Of a stretch of 64,000 nucleotides of DNA, positions 27,997 through 36,189 are shown piece after piece; the first letter of the stretch is position 1; every line of letters starts with the position of its first letter. The stretch spans positions 19,430 through 83,429 of the forward strand of contig NZ_ANNV01000042.1 of assembly GCF_000346755.1 (NCBI RefSeq). The letters are read 5' to 3'. The notes below the pieces were generated by a model. The model was given only the letters and a program-made list of their open reading frames with translations. It searched no databases and had not been told where the DNA came from. The translations under genes were made by a program, and so were the position numbers. The stretch is from Pseudomonas sp. CBZ-4. Lineage in GTDB: Bacteria; Pseudomonadota; Gammaproteobacteria; Pseudomonadales; Pseudomonadaceae.

Positions 27997-30195
27997 ATGA
28001 GCTTCGGCGCCGATGAAGAAATCCTTCAGGATTTCCTTGTAGAGGCCGGCGAAATTTTAGAGCAGTTGTCCGAGCAACTGGTCGAGCTGGAAAGCCGACC
28101 GGATGATGCGAACCTGCTCAATGCAATTTTTCGCGGTTTTCACACTGTAAAAGGGGGCGCCGGCTTCCTCCAGCTCCATGAGCTGGTGGAGTGCTGCCAC
28201 ATCGCCGAGAACGTGTTCGACATCCTGCGCAAGGGTGAGCGTCACGTTGATTCGGAATTGATGGACGTGATTCTCGAAGCACTGGATGCGGTCAACGGCA
28301 TGTTCAGCGAGGTGCGCGAACGTGCACCGATCACCGCGGCCACCCCGGAACTGCTGGCCGCCCTGGCGCGCCTGGCAGAGCCGGCCGACACCTCGGCTGC
28401 GCCTGTTGCAGAAGCGGCGCCGGAGCCGGTGGTCGAGGCCGAGGCGGATGTCACGGACAGCGAGTTCGAACAGCTGCTCAACTCCCTCAATGCGGTCAAG
28501 GCTGAGGCCGAAGCGCCGGTGGCTGCTGTTGCAGCGCCAACGGGCGAAGACATCACCGACGCCGAATTCGAATCGTTACTCGACCAGTTGCACGGCAAAG
28601 GCCAGTTCGCTGCCGATGCGGTTGCGCCTGCCGCTGCTGTCGAGGCGCCTGCCGCGCCTGCCAGCACCGACATCACCGACGATGAATTCGAAGCGTTGCT
28701 CGACCAACTGCACGGCAAGGGCACGTTCGTGGCCGACGCCTTGCCGGAAGTCGCGGCTGCGGCGCCAACGGCTGCTGCTGCACCGGCTGCTGACGGCCTG
28801 ATTTCCGATCACGAATTCGAGTCCCTGCTGGACGAGTTGCACGGCAAAGGCAAGTTCACCGAAGTGGGGGCCTCGGCCTCGGCTGCGGTCGCAACTCCTG
28901 CACCAGTGGCCGCCAAGGCAGCGGCACCGGTGGCGGCCAAACCCGCTCCGGCACCTGCCGCCGCAGCAGCGCCTGCACGGGCTGCGGCACCGGCACCGGC
29001 CGCCGCGGAAAAGCCTGCCAGTGAAGCCGAAACCACCGTGCGGGTGGATACCGCACGCCTGGACGACATCATGAACATGGTCGGCGAACTGGTCCTGGTG
29101 CGTAACCGCCTGGTGCGCCTGGGCCTGAGCAGCGGCGATGAAGCCATGCAAAAGGCCGTGTCGAACCTCGACGTGGTCACTGCCGACCTGCAAACCGCCG
29201 TGATGAAAACGCGGATGCAGCCGATCAAGAAAGTCTTCGGCCGCTTCCCGCGCCTGGTTCGCGACCTTGCGCGCCAGCTGAAGAAAGAGATCAACCTGGA
29301 ACTGGTGGGTGAAGAAACCGACCTCGACAAAAACCTTGTCGAGGCCCTGGCCGACCCGCTGGTCCACTTGGTGCGCAACGCCGTCGACCACGGCGTCGAA
29401 ACCCCGGAAGAACGCGAAGCCTCGGGCAAGTCCCGCAACGGCAAGGTGATTCTGGCGGCGGAACAGGAAGGCGACCATATCCTGCTGTCGATCACCGATG
29501 ACGGCAAAGGCATGGACCCGGCGATCCTGCGCAATATCGCGGTCAAGCGTGGCGTGATGGACAAGGACGCCGCCGACCGCCTGACCGACACCGAGTGCTA
29601 CAACCTGATCTTCGCCCCGGGCTTCTCGACCAAGACCGAGATCTCCGACGTGTCCGGCCGCGGTGTGGGCATGGACGTGGTGAAGACCAAGATCAGCCAG
29701 CTCAACGGCTCGATCAATATCTACTCGACCAAGGGCCAGGGCTCGAAGATCGTGATCAAGGTGCCGTTGACCTTGGCGATCATGCCGACCCTGATGGTGA
29801 TGCTGGGCAACCAGGCGTTCGCCTTCCCGCTGGTCAACGTCAACGAGATCTTCCACCTCGACCTGTCGCGCACCAACGTGGTGGACGGCCAGGAAGTGGT
29901 GATCGTGCGCGACAAGGCGTTGCCACTGTTCTACCTCAAGCGCTGGCTGGTGGCATCGGCCAAGCATGAAGAGCAGCGCGAAGGCCATGTGGTGATCCTC
30001 TCCGTGGGCACTCAGCGGATCGGCTTTGTCGTCGATCAACTGGTTGGCCAGGAAGAAGTGGTGATCAAGCCTTTGGGCAAAATGCTGCAGGGAACCCCGG
30101 GCATGTCGGGCGCGACCATCACCGGTGACGGTCGGATCGCGCTGATTCTCGATGTTCCGAGCATGCTCAAGCGTTACGCCGCTCGGCGTATTTGA
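27997..30195 (+). CDS. cheA: Chemotaxis histidine kinase CheA
   Basis: A 732-residue kinase. The Hpt (P1) domain has [12 protein letters not shown] with His49. The long linker (about 130-350) is Ala/Pro-rich and holds four copies of a short motif, [DL][IV][TS]DxEFExLLxxLHGKG-like, starting at residues 151, 185, 225 and 268. Then come the dimerisation P3 domain, the P4 ATPase ([27 protein letters not shown]) and the CheW-like P5 domain. No clear P2 domain is seen. The linker matches the place of the LID region of Vibrio CheA, which binds ParC and ParP; both partners are encoded downstream. Confidence 0.96.
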   Translation: MSFGADEEILQDFLVEAGEILEQLSEQLVELESRPDDANLLNAIFRGFHTVKGGAGFLQLHELVECCHIAENVFDILRKGERHVDSELMDVILEALDAVNGMFSEVRERAPITAATPELLAALARLAEPADTSAAPVAEAAPEPVVEAEADVTDSEFEQLLNSLNAVKAEAEAPVAAVAAPTGEDITDAEFESLLDQLHGKGQFAADAVAPAAAVEAPAAPASTDITDDEFEALLDQLHGKGTFVADALPEVAAAAPTAAAAPAADGLISDHEFESLLDELHGKGKFTEVGASASAAVATPAPVAAKAAAPVAAKPAPAPAAAAAPARAAAPAPAAAEKPASEAETTVRVDTARLDDIMNMVGELVLVRNRLVRLGLSSGDEAMQKAVSNLDVVTADLQTAVMKTRMQPIKKVFGRFPRLVRDLARQLKKEINLELVGEETDLDKNLVEALADPLVHLVRNAVDHGVETPEEREASGKSRNGKVILAAEQEGDHILLSITDDGKGMDPAILRNIAVKRGVMDKDAADRLTDTECYNLIFAPGFSTKTEISDVSGRGVGMDVVKTKISQLNGSINIYSTKGQGSKIVIKVPLTLAIMPTLMVMLGNQAFAFPLVNVNEIFHLDLSRTNVVDGQEVVIVRDKALPLFYLKRWLVASAKHEEQREGHVVILSVGTQRIGFVVDQLVGQEEVVIKPLGKMLQGTPGMSGATITGDGRIALILDVPSMLKRYAARRI

Positions 30196-30242
30196 TTCTG
30201 GTGGGGCAGGGCGGTTTGCCCGCCCCGCCTAACGGAGTGTTT

Positions 30243-31370
30243 ATGGCAGTCAAGGTCCTGGTGGTGGACGATTCGGGTTTCTTCCGCCGCCGCGTCTCGG
30301 AAATTCTTTCCGCCGATCCAAGCATCCAGGTGGTCGGCACGGCCACCAACGGCAAAGAGGCGATTGATCAAGCCATTGCGTTGAAGCCTGACGTCATCAC
30401 CATGGACTACGAGATGCCGATGATGGATGGCATCACCGCAGTCCGCCACATCATGCAACGCTGCCCGACCCCGGTGTTGATGTTCTCCTCGCTGACCCAC
30501 GAAGGCGCCCGAGTCACTCTCGATGCGCTGGACGCGGGTGCGGTGGACTTCCTGCCGAAGAATTTCGAAGACATCTCGCGCAACCCCGAGAAGGTCAAGC
30601 AACTGCTGTGCGAGAAAGTCCACAGCATTTCCCGCAGCAACCGTCGCAGCCTGTTCAGCGCGCCTGCGCCTGCACCGGTTGCGGCGGCGCCTGCGCCGAC
30701 GTCGTCGTTCGGTCGCCCGGCCCCTGCGCCGGTGCCCCGGCCTGCGCCAGCCGCCGCACCGGTGCGCGCCGCAGCGCCGAGCGCGCACTCGCCAGCGCCC
30801 AAGCGCAAAGCCTACAAGCTGGTCGCCATTGGTACGTCCACCGGCGGCCCGGTGGCCCTGCAACGCGTGTTGACGCAGTTGCCAGCGAACTTCCCGGCGC
30901 CGATCGTGCTGATCCAGCACATGCCCGCCGCGTTCACCAAGGCCTTCGCCGAACGCCTCGACAAGCTGTGCCGCATCAGCGTCAAGGAAGCCGAGGATGG
31001 CGACATCCTGCGCCCTGGCCTGGCGCTGCTGGCCCCGGGTGGCAAGCAGATGATGGTGGATGGCCGTGGCGCGATCAAAATCCTGCCGGGGGATGAACGC
31101 CTGAACTACAAGCCGTGCGTGGACATCACCTTCGGTTCGGCAGCCAAGTCCTACGGCGACAAAGTTCTGGCGGTGGTCCTCACCGGCATGGGCGCCGACG
31201 GCCGTGAAGGCGCGCGCCTGCTCAAGCAGGGCGGCAGTGCGATCTGGGCCCAGGACGAAGCCAGCTGCGTGATCTATGGCATGCCCATGGCCATCGTCAA
31301 GGCTGACCTGGCCGACGCCATCTACAGCCTGGACGACATCGGCAAGCATCTGGTGGAGGCCTGCCTCTAA
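30243..31370 (+). CDS. cheB: Chemoreceptor methylesterase CheB
   Basis: A 375-residue protein: receiver domain (Asp55 in [10 protein letters not shown]), a Pro/Ala-rich linker (about 140-185) and the CheB methylesterase/glutamine deamidase domain with IGTSTGGP (Ser199), a conserved His in LIQHMP and Asp in LTGMGADG. It removes methyl groups from chemoreceptors for adaptation. I chose the ATG at 30243. The 47-bp gap after cheA has a GC-rich hairpin (GGGCGG...CCGCCC). Its stop shares a base with the motC ATG (TAATG). Confidence 0.96.
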   Translation: MAVKVLVVDDSGFFRRRVSEILSADPSIQVVGTATNGKEAIDQAIALKPDVITMDYEMPMMDGITAVRHIMQRCPTPVLMFSSLTHEGARVTLDALDAGAVDFLPKNFEDISRNPEKVKQLLCEKVHSISRSNRRSLFSAPAPAPVAAAPAPTSSFGRPAPAPVPRPAPAAAPVRAAAPSAHSPAPKRKAYKLVAIGTSTGGPVALQRVLTQLPANFPAPIVLIQHMPAAFTKAFAERLDKLCRISVKEAEDGDILRPGLALLAPGGKQMMVDGRGAIKILPGDERLNYKPCVDITFGSAAKSYGDKVLAVVLTGMGADGREGARLLKQGGSAIWAQDEASCVIYGMPMAIVKADLADAIYSLDDIGKHLVEACL

Positions 31371-32110
31371 TGGATGTGTTGAGCCTGATCGGCATCATCA
31401 TGGCGTTTGTCGCCATCATCGGCGGCAACTACCTCGAAGGCGGCCACCTTGGTGCGCTGGCCAACGGCCCGGCCGCGTTGATCGTGATCGGCGGCACCGT
31501 CGGTGCGGCGTTGTTGCAGTCGCCGTTGAGCTCGTTCAAGCGCGCCATGCAGATCCTGGTGTGGATCATCTTTCCGCCGCGCGTCGACCTGGCCGGTGGC
31601 ATTGATCGCGTGGTCAACTGGAGCCTCACCGCCCGCAAGGAAGGCCTGCTGGGCCTCGAAGGCGTGGCCGATGCCGAGCCCGACAGCTACGCGCGCAAAG
31701 GCCTGCAATTGCTGGTGGACGGCGCCGAGCCGGAAGCGATCCGCAGCATTCTGGAAGTGGATTTCTACACCCAGGAAAGCCGCGATATCAACGCCGCCAA
31801 AGTCTTTGAAAGCATGGGCGGCTACGCGCCGACCATCGGCATCATCGGTGCCGTGATGGGCCTGATCCACGTGATGGGCAACCTCGCCGACCCTTCGCAA
31901 CTGGGCAGCGGCATTGCCGTGGCGTTTGTCGCCACCATCTACGGCGTGGCCAGTGCCAACCTGGTGTTGTTGCCGGTGGCGAGCAAGCTCAAGTCGATTG
32001 CCCAGCGCCAGTCGCGTTACCGCGAAATGTTGCTGGAAGGCATCCTGTCGATTGCCGAGGGCGAGAACCCGCGCTCCATCGAATTGAAGCTCCAGGGCTT
32101 CATGGACTGA
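31370..32110 (+). CDS. motC: Flagellar motor stator protein MotC
   Basis: A 246-residue MotA-family proton-channel subunit with four transmembrane helices (two near the N-terminus, two near 150-205: TIGIIGAVMGLIHVMGNLA and VAFVATIYGVASANLVLLPVA) and a cytoplasmic loop that meets FliG. Pseudomonas has two stators, MotAB and MotCD; the che-linked pair is MotCD, needed for swarming in P. aeruginosa. It is followed 9 bp later by motD. Confidence 0.95.
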   Translation: MDVLSLIGIIMAFVAIIGGNYLEGGHLGALANGPAALIVIGGTVGAALLQSPLSSFKRAMQILVWIIFPPRVDLAGGIDRVVNWSLTARKEGLLGLEGVADAEPDSYARKGLQLLVDGAEPEAIRSILEVDFYTQESRDINAAKVFESMGGYAPTIGIIGAVMGLIHVMGNLADPSQLGSGIAVAFVATIYGVASANLVLLPVASKLKSIAQRQSRYREMLLEGILSIAEGENPRSIELKLQGFMD

Positions 32111-32119
32111 TGGGAGGTC

Positions 32120-33013
32120 ATGATTGTGAGCCGTCGCCGTCGCGAGCCTGAAGAGCACGTCAACCATGAACGCTGGCTGGTGTCCTACGCGGACTTCATC
32201 ACCTTGCTGTTCGCGTTTTTCGTGGTGATGTACTCCATCTCGTCGATCAACGAAGGCAAGTACAAAGTCATTTCCCAAGCCCTGATCGGCGTGTTCAACG
32301 ACGCCGATCGCTCGCTCAAGCCGATTCCCATTGGTGAGGAACGGCCCAGGACCGTGACCCCGGCCAAGCCGCTGGTCAACGACAGCGACGAAACCGCCGC
32401 TGGCGTCGGTGGCACCAGCGACCCGCTGAAAAGCATTGCCGACGACATCAGCGCGGCCTTTGGCGACTTGATCAGCTCCAACCAGATGACCGTGCGCGGC
32501 AATGAGTTGTGGGTCGAGATCGAACTCAATTCCAGCCTGCTGTTCGCCAGTGCCGATGCGCTGCCCAGTGACCAGGCGTTCACCATCATCGACAAGGTCG
32601 CGGGCATTCTCAAGCCGTTCGAGAACCCGATCCACGTCGAAGGCTTCACCGACAATTTCCCCATCAGCACCGCGCAGTACCCGACCAACTGGGAACTGTC
32701 GTCGGCGCGCGCATCGAGCATCGTGCGCATGCTCGCGATGCAGGGCGTGAACCCCGGGCGCATGGCGTCGGTGGGTTATGGCGAATTCCAGCCGGTGGCG
32801 AACAACGCCACGGTGGAAGGCCGCGCGAAGAACCGCAGGGTGGTGCTGGTGGTGTCGCGCAACCTCGATGTGCGCCGCAGCCTGACCGGTACCGGCACGG
32901 CCAATGCAACACCGGACGCGGCCTTGAAGCGCGCTGGCACACAAACTGCACCGGCAGTGGTAACGCCGCCGGTTCGGCAGAGCTCCGTCAATTCTCCGTC
33001 ACCGGCTCAATAA
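32120..33013 (+). CDS. motD: Flagellar motor stator protein MotD
   Basis: A 297-residue MotB-family protein with a short cytoplasmic N-terminus, one transmembrane helix containing the proton-binding Asp (WLVSYADFITLLFAFFVVMYS) and a peptidoglycan-binding OmpA-like domain (about 145-250, VEGFTDNFPI and NWELSSARASSIVRML). It anchors MotC to the cell wall. The Thr/Pro/Ala-rich tail after residue 255 is probably disordered. Confidence 0.95.
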   Translation: MIVSRRRREPEEHVNHERWLVSYADFITLLFAFFVVMYSISSINEGKYKVISQALIGVFNDADRSLKPIPIGEERPRTVTPAKPLVNDSDETAAGVGGTSDPLKSIADDISAAFGDLISSNQMTVRGNELWVEIELNSSLLFASADALPSDQAFTIIDKVAGILKPFENPIHVEGFTDNFPISTAQYPTNWELSSARASSIVRMLAMQGVNPGRMASVGYGEFQPVANNATVEGRAKNRRVVLVVSRNLDVRRSLTGTGTANATPDAALKRAGTQTAPAVVTPPVRQSSVNSPSPAQ

Positions 33014-33063
33014 CCTATGCAATGTCTCGGTCGCGCCTGTGCCCACCGGGAGGAACCAACTGA

Positions 33064-33852
33064 ATGAGAGTCTGGGCAGTTGCCAATCAAAAAGGTGGGG
33101 TCGGCAAGACCACCACCTCCATCGCCCTCGCTGGCTTGCTGGCCGAGGCGGGCAAGCGTGTGGTCGTGGTCGACCTCGACCCCCACGGCTCGATGACCAG
33201 CTATTTCGGCTACGATCCGGATGCGCTGGAACACAGCTGCTACGACCTGTTCCTGCACAAGGGCAGCGTGCCGGCCGACCTGCCGGGGCAGCTGCTGTTG
33301 CCCACCAGCAACGAGCGCATTTCCCTGCTGCCGTCCAGCACGGCGCTGGCCACCCTTGAGCGCCAGTCGCCGGGGCAGAGCGGCCTGGGCCTGGTGATCG
33401 CCAAGACCCTGGCGCAACTGTGGCAGGACTTCGACTACGCCATCATCGACAGTCCGCCGTTGCTGGGCGTGCTGATGGTCAACGCGTTGGCGGCCAGCCA
33501 GCAGTTGGTGATCCCGGTGCAGACCGAGCACCTGGCGGTCAAAGGCCTGGAACGCATGGTCAGCACCCTGGCGATGATCAACCGCTCGCGCAAACAGGCG
33601 CTGCCGTTCAGCATCGTGCCGACCCTGTTCGACCGCCGTACCCAAGCCTCCCTCGGCACCCTGCGCGTACTGCGCGATGCCTACCCGGAGACGATCTGGA
33701 ACGGCTATATCCCGGTGGACACGCGCCTGCGTGACGCCAGCCGCGCCGGCCTCACGCCGTCGCAGTTCGACGGCAAGAGCCGTGGCGTGATGGCCTACCG
33801 CGCGCTGCTCAAGCACCTGCTGTCCCAGCAGCTTGTGGCGCAGGTGGCTTGA
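33064..33852 (+). CDS. parC: ParA-family ATPase ParC, chemosensory array positioning
   Basis: A 262-residue ParA/Soj ATPase with the deviant Walker A KGGVGKTTTSIAL (about 10-22), DLDPHGSMTSYFG and Walker B IIDSPPLLG. It has no chromosome-partition partner nearby. Its place between motD and a CheW-like gene matches PA1462 and the Vibrio ParC gene, which sends chemosensory arrays to the cell pole and to daughter cells. It overlaps the next gene by 1 bp (TGATG). Confidence 0.9.
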   Translation: MRVWAVANQKGGVGKTTTSIALAGLLAEAGKRVVVVDLDPHGSMTSYFGYDPDALEHSCYDLFLHKGSVPADLPGQLLLPTSNERISLLPSSTALATLERQSPGQSGLGLVIAKTLAQLWQDFDYAIIDSPPLLGVLMVNALAASQQLVIPVQTEHLAVKGLERMVSTLAMINRSRKQALPFSIVPTLFDRRTQASLGTLRVLRDAYPETIWNGYIPVDTRLRDASRAGLTPSQFDGKSRGVMAYRALLKHLLSQQLVAQVA

Positions 33853-34628
33853 TGAACCGTCCTGTCGAATTCAAGACCCGGCCGCAACTGGCACTGGAAT
33901 CCTACCTGGATGCCTTGCTCCAGGACGCGACCGCCGAAGAGCTGCCCGAACCGCTGCTGGTGCTGGAGCCGGTCGTCGAGCCGCCGGCCACACTGGATGA
34001 GTTCCAGCTGGCGGTGCTCGAAGAACAAGCCCGCGATGCCCAGGTGGTGGTGCCGATCACGCCGGCCGTAGTGGCCCCCGTGGTGGTCGCACCGGTGGTG
34101 GAAGTCCATCTGCCGCCGAGCATCACACCGCCGCCGGTCACCACCGATGGCCGCCCGAGCTGGGCCGCCGAGCCGTTCGAATGCCTGCTGTTCGACGTCG
34201 CCGGCTTGACCCTGGCGGTGCCGCTGGTGTGCCTGGGCTCGATCTATTCCCTGGAAGGCCAGGAGCTGACGCCGCTGTTCGGGCAACCGGAGTGGTTCCT
34301 CGGCATCCTGCCCAGCCAGGCCGGCAACCTCAAAGTCCTCGACACCGCGCGTTGGGTGATGCCCGACCGCTACCGCGACGACTTCCGCCAGGGCCTGCAA
34401 TACGTGATCTCGGTGCAGGGCTACGAGTGGGGGTTGGCGGTGCATCAGGTCAGCCGCTCGTTGCGCCTGGACCCGAACGAAATCAAATGGCGCAGCCACC
34501 GGGGCCAGCGGCCTTGGCTGGCGGGCACCGTGATCGAACACATGTGCGCATTGCTCGACGTCTCCGAACTGGCCGAGTTGATCGCCAGCGGCGCCGTCAA
34601 GTCGATGCCGGTGACTACACGCAGTTGA
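33852..34628 (+). CDS. parP: CheW-like array protein ParP
   Basis: A 258-residue protein. The N-terminal part (about 1-105) is Pro/Val-rich with repeated VVAPVV stretches, and the C-terminal part (about 110-245) is a CheW-like domain (ECLLFDVAGLTLAVPLVCLGSIYSLEG). The layout fits ParP, whose CheW-like AIF domain holds CheA in the array while the N-terminus meets ParC. I preferred ATG 33852 to the TTG one codon earlier. The equivalent P. aeruginosa gene is PA1463. Confidence 0.85.
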   Translation: MNRPVEFKTRPQLALESYLDALLQDATAEELPEPLLVLEPVVEPPATLDEFQLAVLEEQARDAQVVVPITPAVVAPVVVAPVVEVHLPPSITPPPVTTDGRPSWAAEPFECLLFDVAGLTLAVPLVCLGSIYSLEGQELTPLFGQPEWFLGILPSQAGNLKVLDTARWVMPDRYRDDFRQGLQYVISVQGYEWGLAVHQVSRSLRLDPNEIKWRSHRGQRPWLAGTVIEHMCALLDVSELAELIASGAVKSMPVTTRS

Positions 34629-34708
34629 TTGAACAATAAGGGCCGCGATGTTTCGGGGCCAATGAAGCACACACGCCGTACATAGCGGCATTTGAAGGGG
34701 TCAGGGGT

Positions 34709-35194
34709 ATGAACAACAAGTCAGCGTCCGCACAAGGTTTGGATGATCCGATCCTGCAATGGGTAACCTTCAAGCTGGACAACGAGTCCTACGGGATCAA
34801 CGTGATGCGCGTGCAGGAAGTGCTGCGCTACACCGAGATCGCCCCCGTGCCGGGTGCGCCAAGCTACGTGCTGGGCATCATCAACCTGCGCGGCAACGTG
34901 GTCACCGTGATCGACACCCGCCAGCGTTTTGGCCTGGTGCCGACCGAAGTCAACGACAACACCCGTATCGTCATCATCGAAGCCGACAAGCAAGTGGTTG
35001 GCATCATGGTCGACAGCGTGGCCGAAGTGGTCTACCTGCGCCAATCGGAAGTGGAAACCGCGCCGAACGTGGGCAACGAAGAGTCCGCCAAGTTTATCCA
35101 GGGCGTGTGCAACAAGAACGGCGAACTGCTGATTCTGGTTGAGCTGGACAAGATGATGAGCGAAGAAGAATGGTCGGATCTGGAGAACATCTGA
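34709..35194 (+). CDS. cheW: Chemotaxis coupling protein CheW
   Basis: A 161-residue single CheW domain (LQWVTFKLDNESYGINVMRVQEVLRY; GIINLRGNVVTVIDTRQRFG; GIMVDSVAEVVYLR, each in frame). It joins CheA to chemoreceptors. An 80-bp gap separates it from parP. The DUF2802 gene begins at the very next base after its stop. Confidence 0.96.
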   Translation: MNNKSASAQGLDDPILQWVTFKLDNESYGINVMRVQEVLRYTEIAPVPGAPSYVLGIINLRGNVVTVIDTRQRFGLVPTEVNDNTRIVIIEADKQVVGIMVDSVAEVVYLRQSEVETAPNVGNEESAKFIQGVCNKNGELLILVELDKMMSEEEWSDLENI

Positions 35195-35587
35195 TTGTTT
35201 CTTGAAGCGGCGGTGATCGTCCTGGCCCTGTTGTGGGCCGGGACGTTGGCCTTCCTGCTGCGCTACCTGCGCCAGCAACGGGAAGTGGCCCTGCAACAGG
35301 CCGAGCGCGACGCCGTGCGTGATCGGCGTGTGCTGGAGTTGGTCAAGCGGGTTGATCATTACCAGCAGACGGCGGTGCGGGTGGGCGACGAAGTGCACGA
35401 ACTGCGCGCGATCCTGGCGCCGTTGCCGGACAAGCTGGCGCAGATCGAGCAGCGTGATCCGTCGAGCCTGTCGTTTGCCCAGGCGGCGAAGTTGGTAGGG
35501 ATGGGGGCGACGGTGGATGAGTTGACCCAGTCCTGCGGGCTGACCCAGGCTGAGGCGCAGCTGATGAGCAAGCTGCACAAAAGCTGA
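35195..35587 (+). CDS. DUF2802 family protein at the end of the che operon
   Basis: A 130-residue protein with an N-terminal transmembrane helix (about 3-24, EAAVIVLALLWAGTLAFLLRYL), a coiled coil (about 25-70) and a small C-terminal helical domain (AAKLVGMGATVDELTQSCGLTQAEAQLMSKLH) that resembles the DUF2802 region. The start is TTG, directly abutting the cheW stop, so expression should depend on cheW translation. The same gene follows cheW in P. aeruginosa (PA1465). Its role is not known. Confidence 0.85.
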   Translation: MFLEAAVIVLALLWAGTLAFLLRYLRQQREVALQQAERDAVRDRRVLELVKRVDHYQQTAVRVGDEVHELRAILAPLPDKLAQIEQRDPSSLSFAQAAKLVGMGATVDELTQSCGLTQAEAQLMSKLHKS

Positions 35588-36189
35588 CCCCTGGTTGTAT
35601 GTGCCCTGATTCAAAAATGTGGGAGCTGGAGCTTTTTGGCCAGAGTACATATCCGTTGCTGCGGTAACGGCCACTTAGGGTTCTGCTCTTACAGCGGGTC
35701 ACTTTTGGAGGAGCCTGTACGGACCGGAGACATGGTTGACGGGTGTGCGGGGACATGGTGGACACTTTTCGGCGAGCCAGCTTCGCCGGGTTGCCCACGG
35801 CTTCAAGCCTGCGTTCGGGGCGACCCCAGATCAAAGCCAGAGCGCGGCGGCCTTAGAGCCGACCGGTATTTCTCATGTCGTTCACCGTTCGCCTGTGGGA
35901 GCTGGCTTGCCTGCGATCGCATCACCTCGGTATGACTGACACACCGAGGTGCCTGCATCGCGGGCAAGCCCGGCTCCCACACAAAGCTGTACAAAAGTTG
36001 AATTATTGTCGAATTCACCTAAGTCAGCTCCAGGCCTTGAAATAGAGCCTTCCAACAAAAAAACCAAGCCTTCCCCAACCCCTCGTTTTTGCGAAATGTG
36101 TCACAGGGCCATACATCCCCATGGCACTTTTATGTCTTTGTGGTGACCAAGCCTGCGAATGTAGGAAGTTTCACTCACAAGGATGCGAA
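35588..36189. other. 602-bp non-coding junction between the che operon and the cdi locus
   Basis: No credible gene. It holds a lone REP half-site (TGTGGGAGCTGGAG, 35619-35632), a dispersed-repeat-like block (about 35637-35880) that includes two near-identical words GACATGGTTGAC and GACATGGTGGAC about 10 bp apart (35730-35763), and a REP doublet (35894-35981). The stretch from 35985 to 36180 is AT-richer and should hold the cdiB promoter; I could not assign one. The block resembles short multicopy sequences I recall from P. fluorescens genomes, but copy number cannot be checked here. Confidence 0.5.
35894..35981. repeat. REP doublet upstream of the cdi locus
   Basis: Inverted pair TGTGGGAGCTGGCTTGCCTG...CTCGG and its diverged complement ending GGCTCCCACA. 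The inner sequence TCACCTCGGT/ACCGAGGT extends the pairing. Confidence 0.88.

Noticed and set aside
31370..33013. motC/motD as the main MotAB pair or as ExbB/TolQ-type proteins
   Set aside because: The OmpA-like peptidoglycan domain, the stator Asp in the MotB-type helix and the che-operon location identify MotCD.
35736..35935. Small open frames around 35.7-35.9 kb as a hypothetical protein gene
   Set aside because: They read through dispersed-repeat and REP sequence, lack a ribosome site and overlap in several frames.
36121..36189. An earlier cdiB start at 36121
   Set aside because: It would put a Cys-rich, non-signal stretch before the signal peptide; the ATG at 36190 has a good ribosome site and a normal signal peptide follows.
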